Positions 34,068 through 44,300 of a stretch of 64,000 bases of DNA are shown here, in pieces. The position numbers and the translations under genes were made by a program. Source of the DNA: Mesorhizobium sp. NZP2298 (GTDB lineage Bacteria; Pseudomonadota; Alphaproteobacteria; Rhizobiales; Rhizobiaceae); assembly GCF_013170825.1 (NCBI RefSeq), contig NZ_CP033365.1, positions 3,050,001 to 3,114,000 on the forward strand, written 5' to 3'. Positions within the stretch are counted from its first letter, which is position 1; the number at the start of each line of letters is the position of its first letter. The notes beneath the pieces are model-generated. The model made no database searches. It was not told where the DNA came from and saw only the letters and a list, made by a program, of their open reading frames with translations.

Positions 34068-34903
34068 CGTGCTTCCTCCTTTGGTTCGCCACGTCTTTTC
34101 AATCTGGTCAGGCTTTGCAGGATCAGGCCGCCGAGCAGCGGGATGCCTACGGTCACCAGGATCATCACGGTGCCGAGCGCGTTGATCTCGGGGCTGATCG
34201 AGATCTTGAGCATCGAAAGGATCTGGGTGGGCATGGTTTCGACGCCAGCCGGGCGCCAGAACAGGCTGGCCGACGTGTTGTCGAACGAGATGGTGAAGGC
34301 GAGCAGCGCGCCGCCGACGACGGCGGGGATGAGCAGCGGCAGCGTGATCTCGCGGAACGACGAGAAGCGCGAGGCGCCCAGCGAGAGCGCCGCCTCCTCG
34401 TAGACGCGCCGGATGCCGACCATGCGCGCCTGCGCGATCAGCACCACATAGGGCACGGCGAGCAGGATATGGCCGAGCACCAGCAGCAGCATGGTCCTTG
34501 GCTGGTCGACCGCCTTGATCAGCACCAGAAGGCCGACGCCGAGGATGGTCTCCGGCACCAGCGCCGGCAGGATTACCAGCGTGCTCAGCGCCTGCTTGCC
34601 GGGGAATTCGAAGCGCACCAGCGCAAAGGCGGTGACCACGCCTATCGCCGTGGTAACGGCGGCGGTGACCAGCGCGATCCACAGCGAGGTGCGGAAGGCG
34701 GCCAGCACCTGCTCGTTGGTCATCAGCTTGGCGTACCATTGCAGGGAAAAGCCGGTCATCGGGAAGCCGCCGAACATCGAGGCGTTGAACGACAGGATGA
34801 CCGTCGCCACGATCGGCGCGAACATGAAGATGTAGACGCAGAGCGTGACGAAGCCGGTCAGCCGCCAGGCCCATCTGCCTTCCTCCTTGCGCCGCGCCTT
34901 CAT
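34064..34903 (-). CDS. ABC transporter permease (PotC-like)
   Basis: 279 residues, six hydrophobic segments, with the permease coupling loop EEAALSLGASRFSSFREITLPLLIP (EAA motif). It starts at ATG 34903, since longer frames overlap the upstream permease gene without support. It overlaps the binding-protein gene by ATGA and starts 13 bases after the other permease gene. Forms a heterodimeric channel with that permease in the inner membrane. Confidence 0.92.
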   Translation of the reverse strand: MKARRKEEGRWAWRLTGFVTLCVYIFMFAPIVATVILSFNASMFGGFPMTGFSLQWYAKLMTNEQVLAAFRTSLWIALVTAAVTTAIGVVTAFALVRFEFPGKQALSTLVILPALVPETILGVGLLVLIKAVDQPRTMLLLVLGHILLAVPYVVLIAQARMVGIRRVYEEAALSLGASRFSSFREITLPLLIPAVVGGALLAFTISFDNTSASLFWRPAGVETMPTQILSMLKISISPEINALGTVMILVTVGIPLLGGLILQSLTRLKRRGEPKEEAR

Positions 34904-34916
34904 TCGCCCCGTCCCA

Positions 34917-35795
34917 TCATCCACCAAGTCCTTTGACGATCTGCGACATGCCCATGTAGCGGGTGTAGATGGCGGCGAAGAAGCCAAGCACGAGGAACAG
35001 CACGATCGAAAGCGTGGCGCCCATCGGCCAGTTCAGCTCGCCCATGATGGTGTCGTAGATCAAATTGCCGAACAGGGCGTCGCGCCCCGAACCCAGAAGC
35101 TGCGGCGTCACATAGCTGCCGGCGGCCAGCACGAAGCAGAGCAGCAGGCCCGCCGCGAGGCCCGGCAGGGACAGCGGCAGCGTGACCTCGCGAAACGCCT
35201 GCGCGCTGGTGCAGCCCATGGAGCGCGCGGCCGAGATCAGCGTGCGGTCGATGCCCTCGAGGCTGACATAGACGTTGAGGATCATGTAGGGCAGCAGGAA
35301 GTGCAGGAGCCCCAGGATCACCGCGCCCTCATTGTAGAGCATCGGCAGCGGATCGCTGATGATCCCCATCCTCAGCAGCGCGACGTTGATGACCCCCTGT
35401 TCGCCCAGGATGTTGATCCAGGAGAAGGTGCGGATGGTGAAGGAGATCCAGAACGGCACGATGAGCAAAAGCAGGAGCAGCCATTTGTGCTTGAAGGTCG
35501 TGGCCCAGATGAAATAGGCCGGGAAATAGCCGAGCACACCGCAGAGCAGCGCCGTCATCGCGCCGACACGCAGCGTCTTCAGGAGGAAGCCGTGATAGTA
35601 GCTGTCGGTAAGGAATTCGTGCCAGTTGGCGGTCGTCAGCACGCTCGTCTCCACACCGGCGGTGACGAAGGTGAAAAAGGTGTAGGCACCCATCACGGCG
35701 ATCGGCAGCACCAGGAAGAAGATCAGCAGCAAGAGCACCGGCGCGACCAGCATCCAGGCCAGCCGCGGATCATACAATGTCCATCGTCGTTTCAT
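34917..35795 (-). CDS. ABC transporter permease (PotB-like)
   Basis: 292 residues, six hydrophobic segments and the coupling loop SAARSMGCTSAQAFREVTLPL (EAA motif). First gene of the operon permease-permease-binding protein-ATPase. ATG 35795 is used; GTG 35801 is possible. The divergent GlxA-family gene begins 420 bases away, and the shared intergenic region should hold both promoters. Confidence 0.92.
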   Translation of the reverse strand: MKRRWTLYDPRLAWMLVAPVLLLLIFFLVLPIAVMGAYTFFTFVTAGVETSVLTTANWHEFLTDSYYHGFLLKTLRVGAMTALLCGVLGYFPAYFIWATTFKHKWLLLLLLIVPFWISFTIRTFSWINILGEQGVINVALLRMGIISDPLPMLYNEGAVILGLLHFLLPYMILNVYVSLEGIDRTLISAARSMGCTSAQAFREVTLPLSLPGLAAGLLLCFVLAAGSYVTPQLLGSGRDALFGNLIYDTIMGELNWPMGATLSIVLFLVLGFFAAIYTRYMGMSQIVKGLGG

Positions 35796-35801
35796 GACCA
35801 C

Positions 35802-36214
35802 CCGGTGCGCTTTCTTTGAAGCGCGTGTTTTGTTCCCGGCGCCAAGATTGGGTGATTAAAGGCCCGATGTCTACAGTCGGCGATTGAGCCAGTGGATATC
35901 GCCACGCCGCCGGCCGCGATGGACGCCGAAACTTGATCGGCGGACGGCACGGCAACAGGGGGGCCATGGCCGTTCGATCTGGTCGAATTTTACCCGGCGG
36001 CAATCGCCTTCCATGCCGGCAGCCCTGCCGTTCGCATGGGTGCCTGGTACCCGGTCTCTGCTGCCACGCCCAGCAGCCTCTTCCCGGGTCGTCGATCTCA
36101 TCTCCGACATCCAGCGGCCGCTCCTGGGGATCGCGGGGCTTGACGCCTGTGCCAAACAATACGCATCGGTGATAACAGGCTCCAGCACAGGCGAGGGGGA
36201 CGGTTCCGGACACA
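35802..36214. other. Divergent promoter region between ABC operon and GlxA-type gene
   Basis: About 410 bases with no convincing gene. Frames on the minus strand that cross it are shadows. Its last 25 bases before the GlxA-type start are duplicated near 31640. Confidence 0.5.
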
Positions 36215-37195
36215 ATGGCCAGGCGGTTTGCTTTTCTGTTGGTTCGCGACTTCACGCTGTCGCCGCTGTCGCTGTTCATCGACACGCTGCGGCTGGCGGG
36301 CGACGAGGGCGACCGCAGCCGCAGGATCGAGTTCGACTGGGAGATCGTCGGCGAACGCGGCCTGCCGATCCGGGCGAGTTGCGGCGTCGAATTGCTGCCG
36401 ACCAAGGGGATCGGCAATCCGGAGGATTTCGACAATGTCGTCGTGGTCGGCGGCCTGCTCGACACCAACCGCAGCCTCAGCTCGGATAAGGAAACGTTCC
36501 TGCTGCGCGCCGCCGAGAAGGGGGTGCCGTTGACGGCGCTCTGCACGGGAAGCTTCGTGCTGGCGCGCTACGGCCTGCTTGATGGCTACGCCGCGGCCGT
36601 CAGTTGGTTCCACATCAAGGACTTTCGCAGCCAATTCCCTGATGTAAACGCCCATGCCGACAGTCTGTTTTCCGTCGACCGTGGGCGTTCGACATGCGCC
36701 GGCGGCACGGGCGCCGCCGACCTGGCCGGTCATTTCGTGTCCCAGTTCATCGGCCAGAAGGCAGCGGATAAGGCCGCCAAGATCCTGGTGCTCGACCGGA
36801 TCAGGAGCAGCCGGGACGTGCAGCCCGTCGGCGACCTGTTTCCGGAGGCGTCGAGCCGCGCGGTGAAGCGCGCTCTTCTCTTGATGGAGAGCAACCTCCA
36901 GGAGACGCTCTCGGTGACCGAGATCGCGAGCCGTCTGAACTGCTCGCGACGCCAGCTCGAGCGGCTTTTCGGGACCGAGCTCGGTATCGGTCCGATGGCG
37001 GCCTACCTGGCGCTCAGGGTGCATCATGCCAAGTCACTGCTCGAAGGCAGCGACCTGCAGATCGGCGACATCGCCTATCGCTGCGGCTTCACCAATGCTG
37101 GCCATTTCAGCCGGGTGTTCCGCCAGCAGACCGGCATCACGCCGACCCATCTCAGGCACCCCAACCGGATGCCTGCCGGCGCGGCAGGGCAATAA
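36215..37195 (+). CDS. GlxA-family (DJ-1/PfpI-AraC) transcriptional regulator
   Basis: 326 residues. The N-terminal class-I-glutaminase/DJ-1 domain (about 5-180) has the nucleophile-elbow cysteine C110 in LTALCTGSFVLA. The C-terminal AraC helix-turn-helix pair (about 215-310) reads LSVTEIASRLNCSRRQLERL and then IGDIAYRCGFTNAGHFSRVF. Members of this family control catabolism of quaternary amines, carnitine or arginine, often next to an importer. Divergent from the ABC operon, which is the likely target. Start ATG 36215 gives the typical MARRFAFLLV; a nearby decayed copy of this start lies at 31640. Confidence 0.9.
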   Translation: MARRFAFLLVRDFTLSPLSLFIDTLRLAGDEGDRSRRIEFDWEIVGERGLPIRASCGVELLPTKGIGNPEDFDNVVVVGGLLDTNRSLSSDKETFLLRAAEKGVPLTALCTGSFVLARYGLLDGYAAAVSWFHIKDFRSQFPDVNAHADSLFSVDRGRSTCAGGTGAADLAGHFVSQFIGQKAADKAAKILVLDRIRSSRDVQPVGDLFPEASSRAVKRALLLMESNLQETLSVTEIASRLNCSRRQLERLFGTELGIGPMAAYLALRVHHAKSLLEGSDLQIGDIAYRCGFTNAGHFSRVFRQQTGITPTHLRHPNRMPAGAAGQ

Positions 37196-37214
37196 AGCCC
37201 GGGAAGGGGCTGCC

Positions 37215-39101
37215 TCAGCCCTTCGAGATGCCGCGCGCGATCAGCCTTGCGAGCCGCTCCGAGAACGCCCTGGCGTCGGCCGGCTTGTCGCCGTCGAGCA
37301 CGCGCGCCTCGTCGTAGAGAAGATGGGCGGCATCGTCCTTGAAGGCCTGCTCGTCCTCGCCCAGGCCGGCGAGCGCCAGCACGCGCTCGTGCCTCGGGTT
37401 GATTTCGAGGATGGGCTTGGCCGCCTTGTCGAGGCGGCCGGCGGCGTTCATCAGCCGCTCGAACTGACGGTCGGGGCCGTGTTCGGGGGCGACAAGGCAG
37501 ACTGCGCTTTCGGTCAGGCGATCCGATGCCTTCACGTCCGAGACGGCATCGCCAAGGGCGGACTTGACGAAAGCCAGGAAGGCATCGACCTCCGGCGTCG
37601 CTGCTGTCTCCGGCTTCTTGGCGTCGTCGAGCAGCGGGATGTCGGACAGCTCGGCCACGCCCTGTGTGACCGATTTGAACGGCTTGCCGTCGAATTCGGG
37701 CGCCATCGTCACCCAGAAACTGTCGACCGGGTCGGTGAGCAACAGCACCTCGATGCCACGCGCCTTGAACCCTTCGAGCTGCGGCGAGGCTTCGAGCCGG
37801 GCGCGGTCGTCGCCGGCCATGAAGAAGATCGCCTTCTGGCCTTCCTTCATCGCGGCGACATAGTCGGCAAGGCCGCGCCAGCCTTCGCCAGAGGCGGTCG
37901 AGCGGAAGCGGGCGAGCTTCAGCAACTGCTCGCGCCGCTCATAGTCCTCGTAGAGCCCTTCCTTGAGGACGACGCCGAAATTGTCCCAGATCTTCGCATA
38001 GGCGTCGGCCTCGTTCTCGGCCAGCTTGGCGAGGTCGCCGAGCACGCGGTTGGTCAGGCCCTTGCGGATGGAGGCCAGCAGCGGGCTTTCCTGGATCATC
38101 TCGCGCGAGACGTTGAGCGGCAGGTCGGCGGAATCGACCAGCCCGCGCACGAAGCGCAGGTAGCGCGGCAGAAGGTCGGCATCGTCGGTGATGAAGACGC
38201 GGCGCACATAGAGCTTCATGCGGCCCTTGCGGTCCTGGTCGAACAGATCGAACGGACGTGATCCCGGCACGAAGGCGAGCACTGAATATTCCTGCCGGCC
38301 CTCGGCGCGGAAATGGATGGTGGCTGCCGGCTCGTCATACTGGCCGGCGACGCCGCGGTAGAAGTCGGTGTATTCCTCGGACTTGATCTCGCTCTTCGGC
38401 CTGACCCAGAGTGCCGTGCCGTCGGCGATGTCGCGCGCCTCGGCGCCGGGCTTTTCGATGAACGTGATGGGCACCGGCACATGGCCCGACTGCGACTTGG
38501 CCAGCTGCTCGAGCCTGTAGGATCCGGTGTAGGAGACGGCATCGTCCAAGAGATGCAGCACGACGCGGGTGCCGCGCTTCGGCGCGGCTTCGAGCGGGGC
38601 GGGCGCGATCTCGTAGGACCCCTTGCCGTCGGACGACCAGCGCCAGGCTTCCTCGCTTCCCGCCAGGCGGCTGATGACATCGACCCGGTCGGCCACCATG
38701 AAGGCGGAGTAGAAGCCGACACCGAACTGGCCGATGAGCTGGGTGTCCTCGGTGCCGGAGCCGACGCGCTCGATGAAGGCGCGGGTGCCCGAGCGGGCGA
38801 TCGTGCCCAGCGCCTCGGCCATGTCGTCGCGGCTCATGCCGATGCCGTTGTCCTCGACCGTGATCTGCTTGTTGTCCGCGTCGGCCGAGATCGAGATGCG
38901 CGGCTTGGGATCGTCGGCCAGAAGTTCCGGGCGGCTGACGGCCTCGAAGCGCAGCTTTTCGCAGGCGTCGGCGGCGTTGGAAATCAGCTCGCGCAGGAAG
39001 ACGTCCTTATCGGAATAGACCGAGTGCACCATCATGTGCAGCAGCCGCGAAACATCCGCCTCGAACGCCCTGGTTTCCGTCGCTTTCGTATCCGTCGTCA
39101 T
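37215..39101 (-). CDS. htpG: Chaperone HtpG (Hsp90)
   Basis: 628 residues, full length for bacterial Hsp90. N-terminal ATPase motifs: FLRELISNAADACEKLRF, VEDNGIGMSRDDMAEALGTI, GQFGVGFYSAFMV and GTRVVLHLL. The middle domain includes LPLNVSREMIQESPLL, and the C-terminal dimerisation domain follows. It remodels client proteins in the cytosol with ATP. ATG 39101 yields the usual start; a longer frame to 39239 lacks homology. Transcribed alone. Confidence 0.96.
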   Translation of the reverse strand: MTTDTKATETRAFEADVSRLLHMMVHSVYSDKDVFLRELISNAADACEKLRFEAVSRPELLADDPKPRISISADADNKQITVEDNGIGMSRDDMAEALGTIARSGTRAFIERVGSGTEDTQLIGQFGVGFYSAFMVADRVDVISRLAGSEEAWRWSSDGKGSYEIAPAPLEAAPKRGTRVVLHLLDDAVSYTGSYRLEQLAKSQSGHVPVPITFIEKPGAEARDIADGTALWVRPKSEIKSEEYTDFYRGVAGQYDEPAATIHFRAEGRQEYSVLAFVPGSRPFDLFDQDRKGRMKLYVRRVFITDDADLLPRYLRFVRGLVDSADLPLNVSREMIQESPLLASIRKGLTNRVLGDLAKLAENEADAYAKIWDNFGVVLKEGLYEDYERREQLLKLARFRSTASGEGWRGLADYVAAMKEGQKAIFFMAGDDRARLEASPQLEGFKARGIEVLLLTDPVDSFWVTMAPEFDGKPFKSVTQGVAELSDIPLLDDAKKPETAATPEVDAFLAFVKSALGDAVSDVKASDRLTESAVCLVAPEHGPDRQFERLMNAAGRLDKAAKPILEINPRHERVLALAGLGEDEQAFKDDAAHLLYDEARVLDGDKPADARAFSERLARLIARGISKG

Positions 39102-39310
39102 TCCAATTTTCCCACGCTGTTCATCCGCCCGCCGCGCCGGGGCGCGTGCAGGACTTCCTTTCAACCATTTTTTGCGTTGCTGGCAACTCGGCAGGTGCCA
39201 GCGCGACGACAATATTGTGATGGGATGCGAGGGTGACAAGGGGGGCGGGCGCCGGCGGCAACGCTGCCATCTCCGCCACGAGGGGGAGATCGGTAGCGTC
39301 GGCGTCGCGC

Positions 39311-40195
39311 CTACTTCCCCGCCATGTGATCCGCCAGAGTCTGCGCCTGTGCCAGCAGCGCCGGGAAGGCCGCATCCGCAGGCAGGTTCTTGCCCATGCA
39401 GGCGCGGAAGTCGTTGTCGCCTTTGGTCCAGGCGGCGTTGGCGGCATCGGATGTGTTCTCGTCGCTGTCGTCGGTGGCCTGCTTGGCCAGTTTCTGGGCG
39501 GCGGCGTCGGCGGCGGTCCAGACGGCGTCGCAGGCCGCGATCTTCGGGACCGGCGGCGTCGCGGGGGCTTCGGCGATCAGGACGCTGTTGCCCTTGACGA
39601 CCGTGACGATGACCTCCTGGTCGTAGCTCGGCCCGATATCCTGTGCCCAGCCGCCGAGCCGCGCGATCGCCATGTCGGCGCCATCAGGTCTCTTCAGTGC
39701 GAAGTCGAGCGTGCCGGTGAAGGCGGCGTCGCTGCCGATGGCCTGGGTGTAGAAGGCGTCGAGCTTCAGCGCCGCGTCGAAGCTGGTGGGCAGTTTGAGA
39801 TCGGCGTCCGTCTCGGCGGCACGCGACTTGAGCCAGCGCTCGACCAGCCCGCGTGTCGATGCCACGATGCTGGGGCCGTCCTCGGTGCCGTGGCGCAGCC
39901 CGTCGAGCATGCCGAAGCCGACATCGGAGGAGCTGAGGCTTTCGATATTGATCGTGCCGGCAGCCGGGAAATCCTTGACCGTGAAGGGGCCAAGGAGGGC
40001 GGTGAGACGCGTTTCGAGATCGGCGCGGGCCTTTTCATTGGCGGCGTCGAGGGTTTCCACGGCTGTGTTCGTGCTCTCCATCGCCGCGATCTCGGCAATC
40101 GCCTTGTCGCGCGCGGCGATATAATCGTCCTCGGGCGAGGCGGCGAAGGCAGCACTGCTCGCCAGTGCAAACATGACCGTCCAGACCAACCGCAT
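39311..40195 (-). CDS. Exported protein of unknown function (294 aa)
   Basis: 294 residues from ATG 40195, which has AAGG 9 bases upstream. A signal peptide (MRLVWTVMFALASSAAFA) is followed by a soluble domain: long helices (AARDKAIAEIAAMESTNTAV...ARADLETRL), a block TLDFALKRPDGADMAIARLGGW..DIGPSYDQEVIVTV and a C-terminal helical part with two cysteines (IAACDAVWTAADAAAQKLAK and DFRACMGKN), perhaps paired. It is periplasmic by inference. No domain recognised. Confidence 0.75.
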   Translation of the reverse strand: MRLVWTVMFALASSAAFAASPEDDYIAARDKAIAEIAAMESTNTAVETLDAANEKARADLETRLTALLGPFTVKDFPAAGTINIESLSSSDVGFGMLDGLRHGTEDGPSIVASTRGLVERWLKSRAAETDADLKLPTSFDAALKLDAFYTQAIGSDAAFTGTLDFALKRPDGADMAIARLGGWAQDIGPSYDQEVIVTVVKGNSVLIAEAPATPPVPKIAACDAVWTAADAAAQKLAKQATDDSDENTSDAANAAWTKGDNDFRACMGKNLPADAAFPALLAQAQTLADHMAGK

Positions 40196-40536
40196 GACAG
40201 AACCTTTCTTCGTGGCGATCAACAGGCCAGGCAGCCATCGGGCAGCTTTGCGGCTATTGCGCGGCAGGAAACGCCGAGGCGAAACATCCTGATCGGGGTG
40301 GGATGGCAAGCGCTGCCATTAACCATCGATTAACTATCCGGTCGCCTTTGAATCAAATCTGACGGATACTGTTTCCGGACCAGACGAGGCTGCTCGAGGG
40401 GCCTGGAGAAGACAGCAATTGTGAGCCTGGCGCGGGGCCTCGGTCGCGCGGCAGTCTGAAATCAAGCGGCAGGCTGAAATCAAAGAAGGAGCGACGGACC
40501 ACCGTCGCCTTGCGGGGAGGCGTCAGCATCATCTTG
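40196..40536. other. Intergenic region, no supported gene
   Basis: About 340 bases. It contains a near-direct repeat GCGGCAGTCTGAAATCAA / GCGGCAGGCTGAAATCAA (about 40450-40484) and otherwise nothing recognised. Confidence 0.45.
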
Positions 40537-40833
40537 ATGAGGATCGCCAGAATGAAGATCGAAGACGCGGTGACCGCTGTAACAGCCGAGGCCAGCGCGC
40601 TGCTGTCCTGCCTCGGCCAGCCCGTCATTGCCTACCACGTCACGGCTATCATGCGGGAGGCCGACCTCGATCACGCCAGGCGGATGCAGCTTGCCCTGAT
40701 GCGGCGGAGCATCGAGGCGCTCGTCGATGACGGCCTGGAGGATGTCGCCGCGAAGCATTTCGCCTCGCAGTTCGATGGGCGCGTTGGCTCGGCGTGGCGG
40801 CTGCTGCACGCTTCGGATGGTGTGGCGCACTGA
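40537..40833 (+). CDS. Hypothetical helical protein (98 aa)
   Basis: 98 residues, mainly helical (MRIARMKIEDAVTAVTAEAS, HVTAIMREADLDHARRMQLA, LMRRSIEALVDDGLEDVAAK). No signal or membrane segment. ATG 40537 is chosen; a second ATG at 40552 gives 93 residues. A GGGGAGG lies 16 bases before the first, rather far. An antisense frame spans the same DNA but has poorer codon usage. No family recognised. Confidence 0.45.
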   Translation: MRIARMKIEDAVTAVTAEASALLSCLGQPVIAYHVTAIMREADLDHARRMQLALMRRSIEALVDDGLEDVAAKHFASQFDGRVGSAWRLLHASDGVAH

Positions 40834-41393
40834 CCCGATCGAGCTTTGATTGGCTGCGCTTCGAATGGCGGTAATGCGCCTCATGTCGTTATTCCGACCG
40901 ACTTGACGCCTACCAAGAGCGGACATTTCTGGCGCCGACGCTGAGGTCGCGGCTGCGCCACGACGGCCATTCCGCTCTGCGCCAGTGAAGGCACAAGCCT
41001 AGGCAGGAATCCATTCATTTGAGTGCTCCGCAGGCGGTCGCCGGCGACGAGAGGGCGTGGGCGCGAGGTGCAATTCCGGTTCAGTTCCGACGTGCAAGTG
41101 GCCTTTGTGCTGCGTCGTCCTGGGCCCGCAAGCTCTGAGTTTGTCCATGGAAATCGGCTGGACAGCCAGCGGCTCCAGATTTCCGCATGCGGCGAGGTCA
41201 TCCACGTTATTATTGAGTCTTTTCTTTAGTAAGGGGGAGCTAATTAAATAGGTTTCCTGTCGCACAGACGTCACGGACTTCATTTTACTGATCAACGTTA
41301 GCTTTTTGGTAGTCCTCAAGACTATAAGTGCCTTGCGGGCCAATAATTTTCGTGCTGCCTTCGGCGCACTTGGGAATCAAGGGGATCAGGGGC
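40834..41393. other. Promoter and leader region of the autotransporter gene
   Basis: About 560 bases. The last 180 bases are relatively AT-rich, as expected for the promoter of the large autotransporter gene. Short frames on both strands are without homology. No terminator or operator recognised. Confidence 0.4.
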
Positions 41394-44300
41394 ATGGCGG
41401 GGCAAATTCTGGGGGGCGACAGGCTTCTGGACGGAGGCCGCAGGCGCCTTCTGGCGGGCGCTTCCTGCGCCGTGCTCATGCTGGCCTGCGGGCTTCCGGG
41501 CGCGGCTTTGGCCGCGACCTACTATGTGAGCACCGAGGGACAGCTGCGTACCGCTGTAACAGCGGCGAACGCTGATGGCGATGCGAGCGCAACGATCATC
41601 CTGACCACCAATATTACGATGGTCAATTCGGGCAGTCCGGATACGGCCGCCAAGCCGATTACGATTGACACCCAGGGGTTTACGCTCTCCGGCTCGGGCA
41701 TACAGGCCCTTACCCTCCCAACAACCGGCAGCATGTATACACTGGTCGGCAACTTCAAGGGCAGCGATGGGGCCGCGTCGAGCAGCGCGGGTGTTCAAGC
41801 CTCGTTTGGCTCATCGATGACCAATAACGGCACCATCCAGGGAGGAAACAGCCAAACAGGAGGCGGTGGCCCCGGCGTGCTGGTGGGAACCTCTGGCGGG
41901 GCGAAGACATTCGTCAACAATGGGACTATCCGTGGCGGAACCGGACCAGCCAACGGCGTCGGCTCCAGCGGCGCGGGAATCTTTGTTCGAAATGCAACCA
42001 CGAACCCGATCGTCAATACCGGCACCGGCACGATCGAGGGCGGCGCCGGAGCGGCGGCAATCGTCCTGAATCAAGCCACCTCGGCTTACAGCTTCGTCAA
42101 CAGCGGCACGATCAAGGCCGGCGCCGGCGCCAATGCGATCCAGTGGTCCAGTTCCGTTACCCCGACGACGGGCTCACTCACCCTGGAGCTGCAGGCCGGC
42201 TCGGTGATTGAAGGTAATGTCGTCGCCAACGCCAACGCGCTCACCGATACGTTGCGCCTCGGCGGCACGACCAACGCCGCATTCGACGTCTCGGCCATCG
42301 GCGCCACGGCGCAGTACCGGAACTTTGACACATTCCAGAAAACCGGCACCAGCACTTGGACGCTGACCGGCACGGGCACCGCCACCACCAACTGGGACAT
42401 CCAGCAAGGCACGCTGCAGCTTGGCAATGGCGGCACCAGCGGCTCTATCATCGGCGACGTGAACAACAATGGCACGTTCGCCTTCAACCGCAGCAATGAG
42501 CTGACCTATGGCGGCATCATCAGCGGCAGCGGAATGGTGCGCCAGATCGGCGGCGGAACGACGATCCTTACCGGCGCCAACACCTATAGCGGCGGCACCG
42601 CCATAGACGGCGGCACGCTTCAGGTCTCCGAGGACGGCAATCTTGGCGCGGCCTCGGGCAGTCTGACCTTCGACGGTGGCACACTGCGGACGACAGCGAG
42701 CTTTGCCACTAACCGCGATGTGCTGATCAGTTCGACGGGCGGGTTCGACACGGCGGCGGGCACGCAGCTGGACCTTTCCGGCCAGGTGACCGGCTCAGGC
42801 ATGCTGGTCAAGAACGGCGCCGGCACGCTGAATGTCACCAGCTATTCCAACAACTACACCGGCGGCACCGTCGTCAATGCGGGTACGCTCGCCGGCAATA
42901 CGGTGGCGATCCGCGGCGACATTCTGAACAATGGCGCCGTCTCGTTCCTCGACCTCGGCCCCAACACCTTCAGCGGAAACATCTCCGGAACGGGCAGCCT
43001 CGACGTCGAAGGTATCGGCACGCTGACCCTGACTGGCACCAACACCCACAGTGGCGGCACCACGGTCGGGGTGGGCAAGAGCATCTCCGTGGCGTCGGAC
43101 CAGAATCTGGGCGCGGCGACAGGTCTGCTGACGCTCGACGGCGGCGAACTTGGCACCACGGCGAGCTTCGCCATGAGCCGCGACATCAGCCTCACTGCCG
43201 CCTATGGCTATTTCCGCACGGCGACGGGCACGACGCTGACCGTTAACGGCGAGTTGAGCGGAGCAGGCGGCCTCTACAAAGAAGGCGCCGGCACCATGGT
43301 TCTGAACGGCGACAGCATTTATACCGGCCGCACCACGGTCGATAGCGGCAAGCTTGTCGTCGAGGGATCGCTCGGCAACACCGAGACGACGGTCAACAGC
43401 GGCGGCACGCTCGGCGGCTCCGGCTCGATCGGCGGCGCGGTGATCGTCGCCGACGGCGGCACGCTGGCGCCGGGCTCCAGCCCCGGTACACTGACGATCG
43501 GATCGCTTAGCCTGAGTTCCGGCTCGACCCTCGACTACGAGCTTGGCCAGGCCGGCGTGGTCGGTGGCGGCGTCAACGATCTGATCGTGGTGACCGGCGC
43601 CCTGACGCTGGACGGCAGCCTCGACATTACCGATGTCGGCGGCTTCGGCCCCGGCGTCTACCGGCTGATCAACTATGGCGGCGCGCTTACCGACAATGGT
43701 CTCGAACTCGGCGATTTGCCGGTCGGCGTCACGGCTGCCGACCTGACGGTGCAGACCTCCGTCGCCAACCAGGTCAATCTGATCAGCAGCGTCGGCAACG
43801 ACCTCTTGTTCTGGGACGGCGACGCGGCCGGCAATGCCAACAATGATCTGGTCGACGGTGGCAACGGCACCTGGACGGCGACAAGCCTGAACTGGACGAC
43901 GAGCACCGGCCTGGTCGACGCAGCGATGAAGCCGCAGCCCGGCTTCGCCATCTTCCAGACGCTCGGCGGCATCGTCACCGCCGACGACGGCGCTGGCGCG
44001 CTGGAGGTTACCGGCATGCAGTTCGCCGCCGATGGCTACCGCATCGAAGGCGACGCCATCACGCTTGCCGGCGCTGGCGGCGAGAGCATCATCCGGGTCG
44101 GTGACGGCACGGTCGCCGGAGCAGGCTATACCGCCACCATCGCCTCCGTGCTGACCGGGGCGAGCAGCCTCACCAAGACCGATGCGGGCACGCTGGTGCT
44201 TTCGGGCGCCAACACCTACACCGGCGGTACCAACGTCTCCGGCGGCGTGCTTTCGGTTGCGGCCGATAACAATCTCGGCGACGCCGCTGGCGGCCTGACG

